DNA from: Tenodera sinensis
Taxonomy: Eukaryota > Arthropoda > Insecta > Mantodea > Mantidae
Direction of reading: 5' to 3'
Length of the DNA stretch: 64,000 bases
Assembly: GCA_030765045.1 (NCBI GenBank)
Contig: CM060964.1
Span: 136,793,448 to 136,857,447, forward strand
Positions 11,440 through 23,864 of the stretch are shown here, one piece after another. Under the pieces are notes generated by a model. That model ran no database searches, was not told the DNA's origin, and saw nothing but the letters and a program-made list of their open reading frames with translations. A program made the position numbers and the translations under genes. Positions within the stretch are counted from its first letter, which is position 1; every line of letters starts with the position of its first letter.

Positions 11440-11770
11440 ATTTAATACAATATTCAACATGAACTTGAGTTTGTAAACTATTCTCTAGCACTGAATGAAA
11501 CAACAGATATAAATGAGCAAACAACAGGAGAAGAATTGTTCTGAGCATTGGAAGATACAGTAAATAAAAATCAAGACTGCAAAAGACTGATATCAGAAGT
11601 AATAGATGCTGCTCCAACAGTGATTGGAAAATAGAAGGGCCTGGTAGGGAGATGAACACACTTATTTAAAATGTTACAAATGGCTGAAAACATACACTTT
11701 TTCCATTATATTATCCATCAGGAGGTACTGTGTGGAGAGATTGTGAATGAGAAATAAGTCCTAATAGATA
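11440..11770 (+). pseudogene. hAT transposase fragment (GTF2IRD2/ZBED-like)
   Basis: Translation gives FVNYSLALNETTDI, LISEVIDAAPTVIGK, KGLVGR and IHQEVLCGE. These align with IAIDESSDL, LISVATDGAPAMVGS, FVTLL and VHPENLCAK in the nearly complete hAT transposase at 36760-38567. It is therefore an older piece of the same hAT group, covering the first and second catalytic-acid regions. Stops are frequent. Confidence 0.65.
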
Positions 11771-11789
11771 TTGTTGGCAAGACTATTAA

Positions 11790-11950
11790 CAAAATCAGTT
11801 CCTTCAACCCAGAGGTTTTGGGTTTGATTCCCTGCTGGGGTTGGGAATTTTCTCTTTAACCACAATTATTCCCTATCCTGCAGAGTCTGGATGTATGAAT
11901 GTGGGAGCGAATGTGAGTGTGTTTAATGTAAAAATGAAATTTGACAATTC
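11790..11950 (+). repeat. tRNA-derived SINE fragment
   Basis: A B box (GGTTTTGGGTTTGATTCCC) is followed by a SINE-like body with GGAATTTTCTC and a T/A-rich end. The A box is poor. Confidence is moderate because only one copy is present. Confidence 0.45.
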
Positions 11951-12399
11951 AGTGAGGAATAATGTCATCAGTTGTTCCTCAAGTGAAAATCCCTGACATG
12001 ACCAAAAAGTTACATGCACCTCTAAACAATTTTTATTATAAATTGAACACATTAAAACTGAGAAGAAGAAAGTGCTTAACTGGTATCAGCCTTCATGCAC
12101 AATTAACACTACCTACCTATGCAGCAACAACAAATTTAGAGTGCTCACTACGCCATACTGAAAGAAAATGGAATAAACTAAAAACATACACATAAAATGT
12201 ATTAGTAATATTCTAAAAAGGTTTGAATCCCTTCCTTCTCTGTTATGTATTTGCTATGAATACTGTTAAGCAGTATGTATTATGACAGTGTCAATCACAA
12301 GCCACCTCTGCCGCCTCGCTTGCTACAGCCACACCATCTTCACTTTGTGCATTGTGGGTAGTATCTGTAATGCATCATGCATTTGTGATGTTTTGCGAC

Positions 12400-14715
12400 C
12401 TCTGTTGTATACTATTGTTTTTACTTTTTTTTTAATGTCTTAAATACTTTGGTAGCAAGTCTTTCTCTGTCACTGGCCATGCTTCTCCATTTTTGTGAAT
12501 TTCTTCCATCATGGAGGTTTCTTGCTTGTTGCTGCATTTCACGGTCATAATTAAGATGGTTCACAGTCTGTATTGCTTTCTGGCATGGGCACATTGAGTT
12601 TATTTTATGATTCCTATTCTATGGAGATGTGATTTGTTTTTGCCATGTCCCATTACTATTGCAGAAGACTGATGTTATGTTAAATTTAAGTTTAGAGCTT
12701 TCTCTAACTTACAGGAAGAACTTCTTGCAGGTGGCTCCCTTAGCTGTGTTGTTCCACTCATTTTGCCATTTAGTAGTTCCTTCTTCTTTTATCAGGGTTA
12801 TACCTGAAGATTTTGGTATTTTTGTATATTCGATGGTTCCTCTGTTTCCTGTTGCAGCTTCCTTTGCCAATTTATCTGCCATTTCATTGCCATAATTTCC
12901 AATTGGAAATGTGTAGCCAAAGTGTACTATCCAGTTTTGCTCTCAGAGTTTTCCTATTTTGTGTCTTATTTCTCATATTATATGTCCCTGCTTAAAGTTG
13001 CTTTTATGTAGGTTGAGAGTAACTTGACTGTTGGTGCATACTGCAACTAGTCTTTCTTCAGGGCTGATAGCTTTTAAGGTATTCTGATCTGTTCAGCTTG
13101 CTTGTTTGAACAGTGGTTGGACAGTTTGGCTTCCAATGTGTGCAGTATTTGTCTGTACTTTAAGATGACTGCAGCAGCCCCTACCCTACCCTCGAGTTTA
13201 CTGCCATCTTTTAATATTTCTATCTTTTAGTTCTTTGATGCTTCAACCTTGTACACTGCGATTCTTTCTGCAGGATGTAGCCATTTCTCCTTATTCAGTG
13301 GTGCATCAATATCCGTGCAGTCAGCAAGATTGTGGGTTATCCTGTATATCTGTACTGTTTCCTAGATACTTATAGCTAGGCTTCAATTACGACTGCAAAT
13401 CACGTTAGGTTGAGAGCTACTTTACTGTAAGTTGTTGTTGTAGTGTTTAATGCCCGCTTTTACTACTACGGCACCGCAGGCGGTGACACTGATGATACAT
13501 GAAGATGGAGCACCGGTGGAATGAGATGGCGGGGGAAACCAGAGTACCCGGAGAAAACCCGCCCTGACGCCGCTTCGTCCACCACGAATACCACATGCGG
13601 GTCCCTGGGATCGAACCCGGGCCGCCTAGGTGGTAGGCGAGCGCGCTAACCGCTCGGCCACGGCGCCGCCACTTTACTGTAACCATTTCTACTTCAGGTT
13701 TGTTGACAGTAGAGGTGGTAGGGAAGCGTAGGGTGACACACCACTAGAGTAACCTGTTTGTAAAGCAATGCAACTGTAGTGCCCCCTACCCAACATACCC
13801 AATGTAGGTAGGGGCAAACATAACTTAAATGCCGACAACATGCAACTTGCACCGAAGCCTACTTATAGCTATTGGTTTGACATCAGTCATGACACAAGAT
13901 CCTTTGTATGGCAGTGTTTTATAGCTTCTTGCTATTGTGACATTTATAATCCTTTGTACTCTCTTTAGTTTATTTGTTTTTCTGTTTTCTTAGTGCCTCC
14001 TCCCAGATTGGGGCTCTGCAAGTTGACACAGGCAAGATTGCTCTATTATATATAGTTTTTAATGCTGTATGACGTAGTCCCCACTGCCATCTTGCTGCTG
14101 TTCTAAACATATTCACAAGGTTCATATACTTGTTTATTGATATTGTTTATCAAAATGTAATTTCAATTGAAGTATATTCCTATTTAGACACGTCTTTAGT
14201 GTGCTTCTTGCCTGGTTTAATGATAGCAACCATTATTGATTTTTTTCAAAGTTTTGGGAAGGAACCTTATTCCAAGCATGTATTATGTAGTCCTGTGATT
14301 AAATTATTAAATTAGGAAGAAGTTTGAATACCTGCAGGAGAAAGTCGTTTGTTATCCCATCTTCCCCAGGTGATTTTTATGATCAAGTTTCTTGAGTATG
14401 GCTAGAATTTCTTCCTTTGTGAATTCCCTATCATCCACTTCCTTGGGTGGATCCACTACTAGATTTCTAATTTCTGAGTAGTATTCATTATCACTTTCCT
14501 CATTGTCCTTAGGTACAAAATAATTAATATGATTCACCATATGTTCCATATCCTTGGTATGTGGTCCTTCTGGCATCTGAAGTGTGCACAAGAAGTGTTG
14601 TTTCTGATTTTACCAGTTAGAATTTTGTAGGCTATGTTCCATGGATTGGATCCAGCAGTTATGGTGCAAAATTTTCTCCAGAACTTCGTTCTTTCTTGTA
14701 GGAGCTTTGACTGAT
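12400..14715 (-). mobile_element. Degenerate LINE with RNase H (LINE-C)
   Basis: Minus-strand reading from right to left gives ORF2 pieces in order: a post-endonuclease linker (NPWNIAYKILTGKIRNN, then DDREFTKEEILAILKKLD near 14400-14460), an RT C-terminal piece (RAPIWEEALRKQ near 14000), an RNase H domain (LKDGSKLEGRVGAAAVI near 13200 and YGNEMADKLAKEAATG near 12870), and a terminal CPCQKAIQTVNHLNYD zinc-like motif near 12560. The central RT is missing or unreadable. The spacing between RT and RNase H and the RNase H itself fit the R1/I/Jockey groups. A SINE with target duplication lies in the middle. Confidence 0.75.
13431..13670 (-). repeat. tRNA-derived SINE, family 2, with 12-bp TSD
   Basis: The minus strand starts with a tRNA-like head (GGCGCCGTGGCCGAGCGGTT, then GGGTTCGATCCC) and ends in GTAGTAAAAGCGGGCATTAA and a CAA repeat. 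The duplication ACTTTACTGTAA is exact at 13419-13430 and 13671-13682. A second copy is at 32607-32851. The head resembles a type II (Leu/Ser) tRNA. Confidence 0.92.
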
Positions 14716-16495
14716 ACACATGTATCAATGAAATGAGTAAGGATAATGTACAACTTAAAACCCACTGATATATGTAAACATGCACTCATCGATAACAACC
14801 TATTGACACCATATTCACTGTATGTGTATAAAGAAAATATACTCACAATAGAAAATGGAAGTGGAAAAGAACAATGATACCCACCATCATTATACTAGAC
14901 ATAATACTGATTAGTTTAGAAGAGGTTTTAGTAAGAAAACATCAGACAAAAATGTAATTATTCAAGGCTTAATTTTGTACAATAAATTCCCAAATGTCAT
15001 CAAACAACTAACAGGATCCAAGTTTAATACAAATCTAAAAATGTGCCTTATCAATAGATGTTTGTACAATGTAGAGGAACTATAAATCATTTTTCAATGT
15101 ATTAATTTGATATAAAACAGTCACATGCACACATGCTATTTCACAGAGGAACTTATAATATGAAGTAAAGAACTAACTTCCATGGTGAACCATTCAACAT
15201 CAGACTCTTAACTGCAAAATAATGGAAAACAAGAATTTACTACATGACAAGCACGGACAAGTTTTTGAATTGCTATTGAGAAATAGGAAACTATACTTTG
15301 AAGTCAACCAGATTTTCAGAGAGTCAACCAGTGAACAAACAAAAGTAAACTGTGAATTGGGTTTTATGTACATTTTTGGAAGTTTCTTACTAAAATATGC
15401 TCTTACTGTGACTTCTTTTCAAGGGTACAATTTATTAGTTATTCAGACTAACATAAAAAGATACATTATGTAGTTAGTGTTGCCTAGTGACTAACACACT
15501 AGTACCTATGATAAAAAATATAGGTATATCATTAGTACATGAACTGTCTTACTTGGAAGCTTATTAATGGGACTATTTTTCTTAGTTCTTTTATAAAGAT
15601 AAAATAACAGTGGTTCCATTATTTGAAAAAAAGAAAGAAAAAGCTAATATGATTTATATTCATTTGAAAGTTATTTGTACAATAAGATTTTGTTTAGCAT
15701 TTGTTTGCCAAGCTTTCTAGCATGAACATAATTTTCTTATGTGTGAGTTCCAAATTACAACACAGTAATGACAACAATACAACAATAAGAATGACAATAT
15801 AATGACAACTATACAAATAAAATTTACACTCTAGTTACATTTTAATGGTTTGGTTTTGAGAGGCTTATTAAACAGGGTATATCTTTAGTTTTGCTTAATA
15901 GGTTATTTGGCAAAGTAGATATATCTCATGCTATCCCTTGAAATAATATTTCTATGTTTAAGTAACATCACATAGTAAAAGCTCGACATCATATAAAACT
16001 GATCAAGCAAAAAACATAACTGAAGTAATTCTTCTCTCCACTTTAATACTTTACCAAAACTTCAATACTAAACAACAATGAAATGTCGAAATATGTATGC
16101 CCTTTTGGTTTGGGAGGGCAAATTTGTTCATTGCAATCACTGAACCAGGCCCACCGAATGTGACAAATTACATTTTTATTCAGATGGACTTGTAGGAAAA
16201 TGTGAATAAACTTCATCATCCTCAATGGCAGAGGTGGCTGATGGTCATATGCTAATGTGTTACAACACAATGTAAAAATTGCACCAAATTTACAGCTATT
16301 CTCTCAGAGCATAATCCATTATGCAAACAAAATGAAATGGAGGAGAAAGTGGGAATTAAAAGAGCTAGGTGGTCATACTCTAAATTTAATATTCCAAAAA
16401 GTATAGACAGAAGTAAAAATATGATTATACAAGGAATTTTAGTACAAAAGCATATGAAAACAGATGGATTTGTGGGTGTGAGGTCAGGAATGCTC
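14716..16495. other. AT-rich intron, nothing recognised
   Basis: No gene, terminal repeat or SINE promoter is visible. Short frames here look random. It is the largest quiet block of the 20.9-kb intron. Confidence 0.6.
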
Positions 16496-16499
16496 TTTT

Positions 16500-17410
16500 T
16501 TACTTTCTCTACTACATGGAAAATTTTTTGAAAATTTTTATTTTCTCGAAAATACCTCTAACAATTTTGATTAAAGTGCCATATGTTTAAGATATTTTAA
16601 TGACAAATGAAATGTATAGTTTGAATTTTGTGGCTACAGCCTATGTAGTCCTGTTTACTCTTGATAACTTTTGAATAACTCGTAAACCATAAGAGATAGA
16701 CCAAATGTTACTATACAAAAAATGTAGATCTAATTCATGCCTGAATTAATTTGCTACATATGCCGTTCTTCCTCTAATTCAAAACCAGTTTAGATTAGGC
16801 GGTCTGGGAGACCTTCAGCCTGCTGGCTTGGATAGCCATGATCGTTAAGGCAACACGTAGTGCACTGGCCATGCACTCAAAGCCTGAGGTCGTGAGTTCG
16901 AGTCTCAGCAACTGCAGTCAAATGTGCCTGTGGTAAAGGACGGGGAGGGCCCACGTAAATAATCGGTGTGCTGGCACGCGTGGATGATGACGGGGTATCA
17001 TTTGACTGTGGTTGCATGGATTTTGCTTCTTTTCTTTAAAAAAAACAACATAAATTGTAAAAAAAATAATTTTTTACAATTCAAACCGTCTCAAATATGT
17101 ATTTTTAATTGGTGACAGACAGTATAACAAGAATATAGCAGAAAAAAAAAGTTAAAACTAGTACAAATAGGAAAAAAAGCCTATGTATCTTATAAGACAC
17201 CAGGCATGAAAGGGTTAAAATACACAGTTTATGTCCAGATGAATTTTTTTTATGGAGTGAACCATTTCAGAGATATTCCTTGTCATTTGTGTGTTATATC
17301 TTAGCTGTGCAAAGAGAACAGAATTTCAAAGCCTTCATATAGCGACCACCTTTAAAAGATTTCACTATCCTCAAAGCCTAATGTAGGCCATGACAAGGCA
17401 TTTGGTTTTC
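16500..17410. repeat. Unclassified repeat, two arms around a SINE
   Basis: The left arm (about 16530-16640, TTTTATTTTCTCGAAAATAC) resembles 35915-36030, and the right arm (about 17225-17400, TTCAGAGATATTCCTTGT) resembles 39640-39810. The pairing suggests one old repeat family of roughly 0.6-0.9 kb, present twice and split by different insertions. No coding capacity is seen. Confidence 0.4.
16798..17045 (+). repeat. tRNA-derived SINE, family 4
   Basis: A-box-like GGATAGCCATGATCGTTAAGG and B box GTGAGTTCGAGTCTCAGC are spaced as in tRNA genes. A GC-richer body (GACGGGGAGGGCCCACG, GGATGATGACGGGGTATC) ends in a T/A-rich tail at 17030-17045. Single copy in this window. Confidence 0.65.
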
Positions 17411-18988
17411 CCGTTACTGCTGTAAGGAATTCTAATTAGATGTTGTGTGTTAGTAATTACATATTACTTGGTGACTACTCGTATATACATATTTCTTGTC
17501 ACTTAAGTTTAGAAGACACATACTAGTTAGTGGAAATATTAGTAAGAAGATGTTTATCTCTGGGAATAATTAATTATGATTTATTCAAACACATACATTG
17601 CAATGGTTCTGAAATGGCGATATTTACGTTGACAACACATTTTCTAACCTTATTTTTATGAAAGAACAGACATAATTGTCATTGACAGGCAACAAAATAG
17701 GGGGCTAATTCTTGACCCTACAATCCGATTTGAAAAAAAAATCTAGACCAAATTAAGGGGACTGATTAGGGGAAAAAATCTACATTTTGAGCCTTCCATT
17801 CCTTATTTAAGAGACAAATACAAAATTTTAAATTGGAAAGTGATTGGTCTACTTATGGAGTGATTACTAAATTTACTGTTAATTTGTTCCAACATTTTGA
17901 ATTGCAGTTAAGTGTTTTAGAAGATATTGGTTTACAAATTATCCATGATTCTTTGTACATTTTACACAATCACCTGTATACTACACTAAACTAATAAATA
18001 AATAATTCTAAAATGGTTAGCTGTCCGATTTCCAAATTTTATAATAATTTCCCGCATTATTACACTTTATCTATAAAATATTTTTACATTATATGATAAT
18101 TTATCCTTTATCATTCCTATTTAAAGTTGTCTTTTTCTACAGATCTATTAGCAGGCATGTCTTTATGACAACCCTAAAATAGGTCAGCTATCCAAGTACT
18201 GGATTTTCTCTCATATTCCCCTTGCACCTACAAGAATACTAGCAATAATTTTGGCAAATGTTTATCTCAACTGACATGAAGTTACAGGAATAAGTCTTTA
18301 TAGGCATAGTTAGTACAAGAGTAGAGAAAGTTATGTGAGTGTATCACATCAGACTTTTCTTCCATGTTAGTTACATATTTGGAATCAATGACATGTGGGG
18401 TAGAGAAGTAGTGACAGATCTCAGGCACATTAATACATTCATAAAGGAAGTGTAGGTAAATGATAAGCACATAAACAGCCCACTTGATCTTAATCTTAGG
18501 TAATGGTAATATCACAAAAATATTAAGTTGTGCCTATCATGGCAAAATTGTGAGAAACAATCAGCTTATAAGGGAAAAAAAATTAGTCTCGGAATTATTG
18601 ATTGTATCAAATTTTGTGGTGACTTTTAGAGGCCATGACAAGAAAGAAACAGTGAAAGTTCAGGTGTCTTTTTTTTTTGTTGATATATTTAACATCTGAT
18701 ATGGAAAGCACAGTGAAAGGACTTGTAGCAGGCAATCAAATTTTTAAGGGGATTTCAAAATCCATCCAAAATAAGCTGCTGGATTCTATGTTGTAAACTT
18801 GTGAAGTTAAGTTGGAAAAATAAATACTGTAGCACATTGGTATATTTTTGCACAGACTGCCACTGTTTTGTGATTCATAATAGTACCATACAGTTCAATA
18901 ACAACTCTTAAATGGGCACTCAGGTCACTTTTTGTTCATTATTTTACTCAGACAAAACGTATAATGCATATTTAAAAGATTACAAGTT
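17411..18988. other. AT-rich intron, one short shared repeat
   Basis: About 70 bases at 18147-18215 (TATTAGCAGGCATGTCTTTA) resemble 61217-61287 in the same orientation. Otherwise nothing is recognised. Confidence 0.5.
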
Positions 18989-21705
18989 TTAACACTAGAA
19001 CCCCGGCGCTCGCTAGCTACCATTAACTACGGTAGCGGTCATTTTTGACCGTTCACTTTTTCTTTGCCTTTTCCGTGCGCATTTTACAAGTTATTTCTTA
19101 CCAATTTGATCGCTGATGACCTAGAAGTTGAGCGCCCTTAAACTAAATCAAATTACCAATTTGATATTGTTATTAGTAGGTAACTAGGCCCAATATATTA
19201 TCACTGTGTATGTATAAATTATTGGAAAATTGCCATTCTAGGGCGTACATTCGAATTTTCTATGCTAAATGTTTTCTCTGATAATCTTGTGGTAATGGAG
19301 AGTTAGGAGAAAAAATATTTAATTTAGTAGTCTATAAAAAAAGCCCGTACGATGAAGATATATCCTTTATTTATCTCTATTTTTAAACAGTATGTTTCTT
19401 CAAATAAAAAATAGCTCAGATTCTCAGAAAGGCGTAATATAGTGTAATAGTACAACTAAGGATATTTGGGATTATGAACATGAGAACTCTATGTATAATA
19501 GAACAAGTAATTTTCCAACACACATCTTTATATTAGTAAACTTATTACAGTGTGACAGCTATGTTAGTAATTACACAGAAAGTTAATTTCCTTGTTATGA
19601 ACATTAACTTATGCGTTGCATTTTACACACGTAAGAACTTTTCTGACTTCTGCTGTGCATTTTCCACATACTGGTTTCTTGCAAATATGACAGGAATTGC
19701 TTGCTTTGTTCTGTCTGCAGTTATGACCTACTTGACACTGTCGCCGGTGATCAGGGATTGGATGTTCTTCGGTTTAATTAATCTATATACAACGTTGTCT
19801 GGTTCCCAAGTTGGCTTCTCTTAGTTCATCAGGGAGTTGAAGGATGAATCTGCGGCGTGAAAGTTCCTTGCCAGTTATTTCTCCAAACACTATCCAAGCG
19901 TTGTAAGAACATGCATTGGCCATCTGAAGCACAAACGGAATACAATCGTGTCATCTAATCAGTCACATCCACTCCATATTTAGTCTTGTAAAACTCAACT
20001 GTTTCAGGAAGTTTCTTGGGAGCTGCAGATATTGCACATGAGTTGTGAAGTGTACTCATAATTACATTCCTCTATGGCTTTCCTTAGTAGCTGGTTAGCA
20101 AAATATCATCATTTGTTTTCCTGAGAATGGTATCATAAAGAGGAGCTCTGGAATTTCTAAGGTGATCAGGAACTTCTCGTCTCGATCTATTCACAGTTCC
20201 TACGATACTAGTGCCCGATTACTTTAGTCTTTTAGCTAGTGATAGTGAAGTAAAGTAGTTTTTGGTGTCGACGTTTCATCCCTTTTTTAGAAAAGGATTT
20301 GTTAGAGACATCACATGTTCTGGAGCAGATTCGTTCTGAGGTCGCTGATTCTCCTTCCCCAGGTATGGGATAGCGCTGCAGAGATACGTTGAGTTCACAT
20401 CTTCAAGCATCCAGTATTTTATACCAAATTTATCAGGCTTATTGGCCATGTATTGAATAAATGGACAGCAACATTGTGTAGGAGAAAGTTCATCTACTGT
20501 AAGGAATGCATTTGGTATGTAGCAAGCCTTACAGTTTTCAATAAATTTGTTCCAAATAGTTGAAACCAGCGCAAACCCATCCGTCTTTAGCCTTTCAGAA
20601 CAGGATGACCTGACATCAAATCGTAAAAATCTCATCAGTTCCACGAATGATTCAATCTCTGTACATTTTTTTAATATGTCGAAGAATTGACTCATCAATG
20701 AACAACTTCCAAGCAGATCCATGGCTGCTGTCTCTTAGTATTAGCAGTAGGGCCTCCTTTTTCTTTCGCAACATTATGTTGCTCTGTTCTACCAGGATTG
20801 TGACCTGGATTGATGATCTGCCATTCAGTACCCTTATCTCTACTAAGTGCAGGAAGTTTTTCCTCTTTATGTTGCCTTTTTCTGGCTCTTTTTATTACTG
20901 GTTGTGTTGAAGTGGTTGCGTTACCTGAAGCTGTAGTACTACTAGTAGGCATTCTATTTTCACTTGCCGCTTGTGACACACTCAAATTGGATGGAGTCAC
21001 ATAGTGCTGCCCATACCTTCTTACCTCCCTCGCAGCACGAGAATTACAGGAAATGTTATCCTGAATTTGATTTTCTGAAAATAAATAAGCAAAGAAAATA
21101 TATATGTATATTGTGTACTAACAAGGAAATGAATAACTACATAAAGGCACCTATTAGGAATGCAGTTTCATGTTATGCAATATCTAAAACTTACCATTCA
21201 AATCATCTTCACTGAATGATTCATCTTCCAATTGTTCTGAATCAGCTGGAAGTTCATAATCATCTTCACCACTACCATGTTCTTCAAAAAGATCACCTTC
21301 TGATACATCGTCTCATATATAATGAAATATAGCTAGGATTTCATCTGGTTTCAAACCACGAGAGATCTTGCACGCATAGATTCACAACGTACATTACTAT
21401 AATGAACAGTTGGCATGAAGACGGACAAAGCAGATTAGTGAGAATGAGAAATCCAATGACAGTGCGAGCGAAAGCCTAACAAAATTGTAACGGTCAAAAA
21501 TGACCGTGTCCGGGGTTCATGGTCAAACATGAAAAAACGTCCACGTAAATAATGACATGCTGAAAATTATTATGCTATATAAAACTAGAGGTTATATCAG
21601 GAAAAGTCATGAAAGGCCAAGCTTCATTTTTAAAAACCGGCAGAACTATACTTATTTAAACATCAAGAATGGTCAAAATGACCGCTACCGGGGTTCTAGT
21701 GTTAA
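18989..21705 (-). mobile_element. piggyBac-family DNA transposon, complete ends
   Basis: The element is bounded by TTAA at 18989-18992 and 21702-21705, the tetranucleotide always duplicated by piggyBac. Terminal inverted repeats read CACTAGAACCCCGG inward from both ends. Next to each end is a GGTCATTTT(T)GACC palindrome, and a third copy with a CCGGGG motif lies near 21490-21513. Length is 2717 bp. It carries a broken transposase on the minus strand, the same strand as the host gene. The right end lies 61 bp from the splice donor of the exon at 21767-22047. Confidence 0.95.
19600..21360 (-). pseudogene. piggyBac transposase, inactivated
   Basis: Segments in order on the minus strand: an acidic N-terminus (EDDYELPADSEQLEDESFSE, 21190-21280), a basic region (KRARKRQHKEEKLPALSRDK), then FLTVDELSPTQCCCPFIQYM and NKPDKFGIKYWMLEDVNSTY (first catalytic Asp kept in TVDE), NYFTSLSLAKRL, SGTSIVGTVNRSRREVPDHL, YKTKYGVDVTD (third Asp kept) and a C-terminal cysteine-rich domain (CHICKKPVCGKC near 19660). 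The residue expected as the second Asp (DNYFTS) is Lys (TKNYFTS), and there are several stops and shifts. It cannot make an active enzyme; the family cuts and reseals at TTAA without a scar. Confidence 0.92.
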
Positions 21706-21766
21706 TCCCTCTTCATTATGCAAGACTATGCAGAAGTTCCTTAAAGAGGAAACAGATTTTACTAAC

Positions 21767-22047
21767 CTTAAAATAAACTGGCATTTTGCAAGAGGATCAG
21801 GGCCATAAACATTATTGCAATGGTCCAAATCAAACCCTTCCTCTGTGCTTAAACTCTCGCGCAGAGAACTCAGCTTGATTGCAAATGGTCGTTCATGCCC
21901 AATAAGAGGATACGGAGATTCATCTCTTGCCATTTTTGCCCACAGCTGAAAGTTATCTGGATCTAGGCCTCGCATTTCCAAATGTTCCAAAGCAAGTCTT
22001 ATACACGACTGAGCTGTTTCCTCTGGACCAATGCTGAATGTTTTACA
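21767..22047 (-). CDS. ARHGAP20-like exon: Ras-associating domain
   Basis: This 281-bp exon has an acceptor (TGTCTTATAG) and a GTTAGT donor and is open throughout. It begins in phase 0, matching the exon at 26619-26745, and ends in phase 2, matching 598-862. The translation (KTFSIGPEETAQSCIRLALE, then FQLWAK, PYPLIGHERPFAIKLSSLRE, CQFIL) aligns with the RA domain of ARHGAP20, where TANEVI, YQLWVNSG and APYPLIGHEYPYGIKMS occupy the same places. In the family this ubiquitin-like fold binds GTP-loaded Rap1. The PLIGHE block is the strongest family signature. A piggyBac element lies 61 bp downstream. Confidence 0.93.
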
Positions 22048-22639
22048 CTATAAGACATAAACAAAACAATTTTTATATGCACTATATATAAAGGATTTTA
22101 TGTATTATATAACATATAATTCTAGCAAAAACTATCACCAATTGCACCTCTTGTACACACAGACCAACAGCTGCATGAAGAAATGAGTAGTGTTTCTCTT
22201 AGAGACTAGCCAGGTTGAGCCTTACTCCCAGGGAGTTTGAAACTCCCTCAGAAAATTCTGATTAAGTACCTGATATTTATTTTTTACTTTAGAATACTAA
22301 ATAATAGATAATACATTATAAGAAAGGAAATACTATGCAGCAGGTCTTTTCATTTCAAAATTGAAAAAGACTTAGCTTCCTGAGAGTTTTAGATCTTGGT
22401 GTGGAAACTAGAAAACATCAGTAACAACAGGGGACCAGAGTTCCTATATACCTGAGATTTGAGTAATGATTCTTGTAGAGGCTATCAGGATTTGAGAATA
22501 GGGTCTTATATTTCAAATTAAGTTGTGGAGAGGACTTGGTTACAGTGATGTCACTAAGACATGAATTAACATTCAAGATTATTTGTAACACTTACCTATA
22601 TCATTTATGTAACCTTTAATCAGAAAATGTCTCAAAAGC
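22048..22639. other. Intron sequence, nothing recognised
   Basis: AT-rich; no open frame of note and no terminal repeat seen. Confidence 0.55.
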
Positions 22640-23130
22640 CCTCATTTTCATCATCAGCTTTTCGTAAATGGCCAGTATTGCTCAAAGTGGTTGTCATTCT
22701 CCTTGGTGGTGAATGGACAAAACTCCTTAGCAGGATGTCACTAGGCAGGATTTCAAATTTCATGATTCTGCCTGTATCTATCCAGATGTGCATATTTTTT
22801 CAAGTTACTAGTTATATTGAAACAGTTGTATGTTTTACTGGTTTCAGATTTTCTTGAATGTTATGTGTTCTGACCAAAAATACCAAGGTATTACAGATTT
22901 ATCTTCCTGAAATATTCCTTTCTTCTCGTTTGTAGGTTTAATTCTGCCTTTCCTATATAAAATATATCCTGTTACAGTCCTTGCATTCAATATGGTATAT
23001 GCCTGATCCTATAAATGACACAACTTTATCTTTTAGCTCTGAGTTTATTGAATTTCTTATGGAATGGTTATTATTTAGTGTCAGGTGATGTTATGTTCTT
23101 TGAAAATGGTTTTGAACTTGTTGAATGCTC
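22640..23130 (-). mobile_element. Penelope-like GIY-YIG fragment
   Basis: Minus-strand frames give ELKDKVVSFI, then SGIYHIECKDCNRIYFI and LNLQTRRKEYF, which is the GIY-YIG endonuclease of Penelope-like elements with its CxxC insert. A following piece (HVTKKCAHLDRYRQNHEI) fits the element's C-terminus. One base shift lies after the YIG position. No reverse transcriptase is visible next to it. It is the second of three Penelope remnants in the window. Confidence 0.6.
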
Positions 23131-23149
23131 CAGAGAAAATTAATGAATA

Positions 23150-23860
23150 AATTATTTAACAATATATTGGAAATAGGAAGCTACCTAAGATGTGGAGAGT
23201 AACTATAATAGCACTAGTATATAAGGACAAGAGTGATTTAAATAATGCAATTAGTTACAGTGGTATAAGTCTTTCATTTTAGGAAAGGTCATCACTAGAA
23301 TTCCAGCCAACACACTAGAAATGAATAAAGAAGGAGAAGAAAATATCAGAGTTCCAAAGAGGACGTGGAACAGGGAGAAGAACTTCAGACAAGATCTTTA
23401 TACTAAACATAATTGTGAAGAAATATCTGAGCAACAAAAAGGGAATGGTGTACATGGGACTCATTAACTTTGAAAAGGTGTTTGGCTCTATAAATAGTGA
23501 ACTATTGTGGATGAAACTAGAAAGTAAATAAGTAATGCATTTATAGAATTGCAACAAATGACCTACAAAAAAAAGCCTATATTGTGACAGAGTAACTGAA
23601 TATATGTATAATGGAACTAAGCCTGTAAATTATGCCTAGCATTATTCAATCTCTTTATTGAAGACATTCTGGAGGATATCCAAGAAGAAAAACTGCATTT
23701 GCTATTAATTAATAACTATAAAATACTACAGCCATTTTGTGTAGGTGATTCAGTAACTTGATTATATCCTCTGGAGGTCTGAGAAGGACGTTTAAGACAG
23801 TATTGAAATTGGGTATTGAAATTAATGAAAAGAAATCAAAGATCATGGTATTCAAAAGAG
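23150..23860 (+). mobile_element. Degenerate LINE reverse transcriptase fragment (LINE-D)
   Basis: Plus-strand frames contain PKMWRVTIIALVYKDK, NAISYSGISL, DKIFILNIIVKKYLSNKKG, MVYMGLINFEKVFGSINSEL and SIIQSLY. They fit RT fingers and palm (PxxWRxAxIxPLYKxG, NYRGISL, AFIDFEKAFDSINRELLW) of an RTE- or R2-like LINE. The catalytic DD box is lost. The element is old and truncated at both ends. Confidence 0.6.
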
Positions 23861-23864
23861 AATA

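Noticed and set aside
13600..13670. Possible tRNA-Leu/Ser gene
   Set aside because: It is the head of a 240-bp SINE with a 12-bp target duplication and a second copy at 32607.
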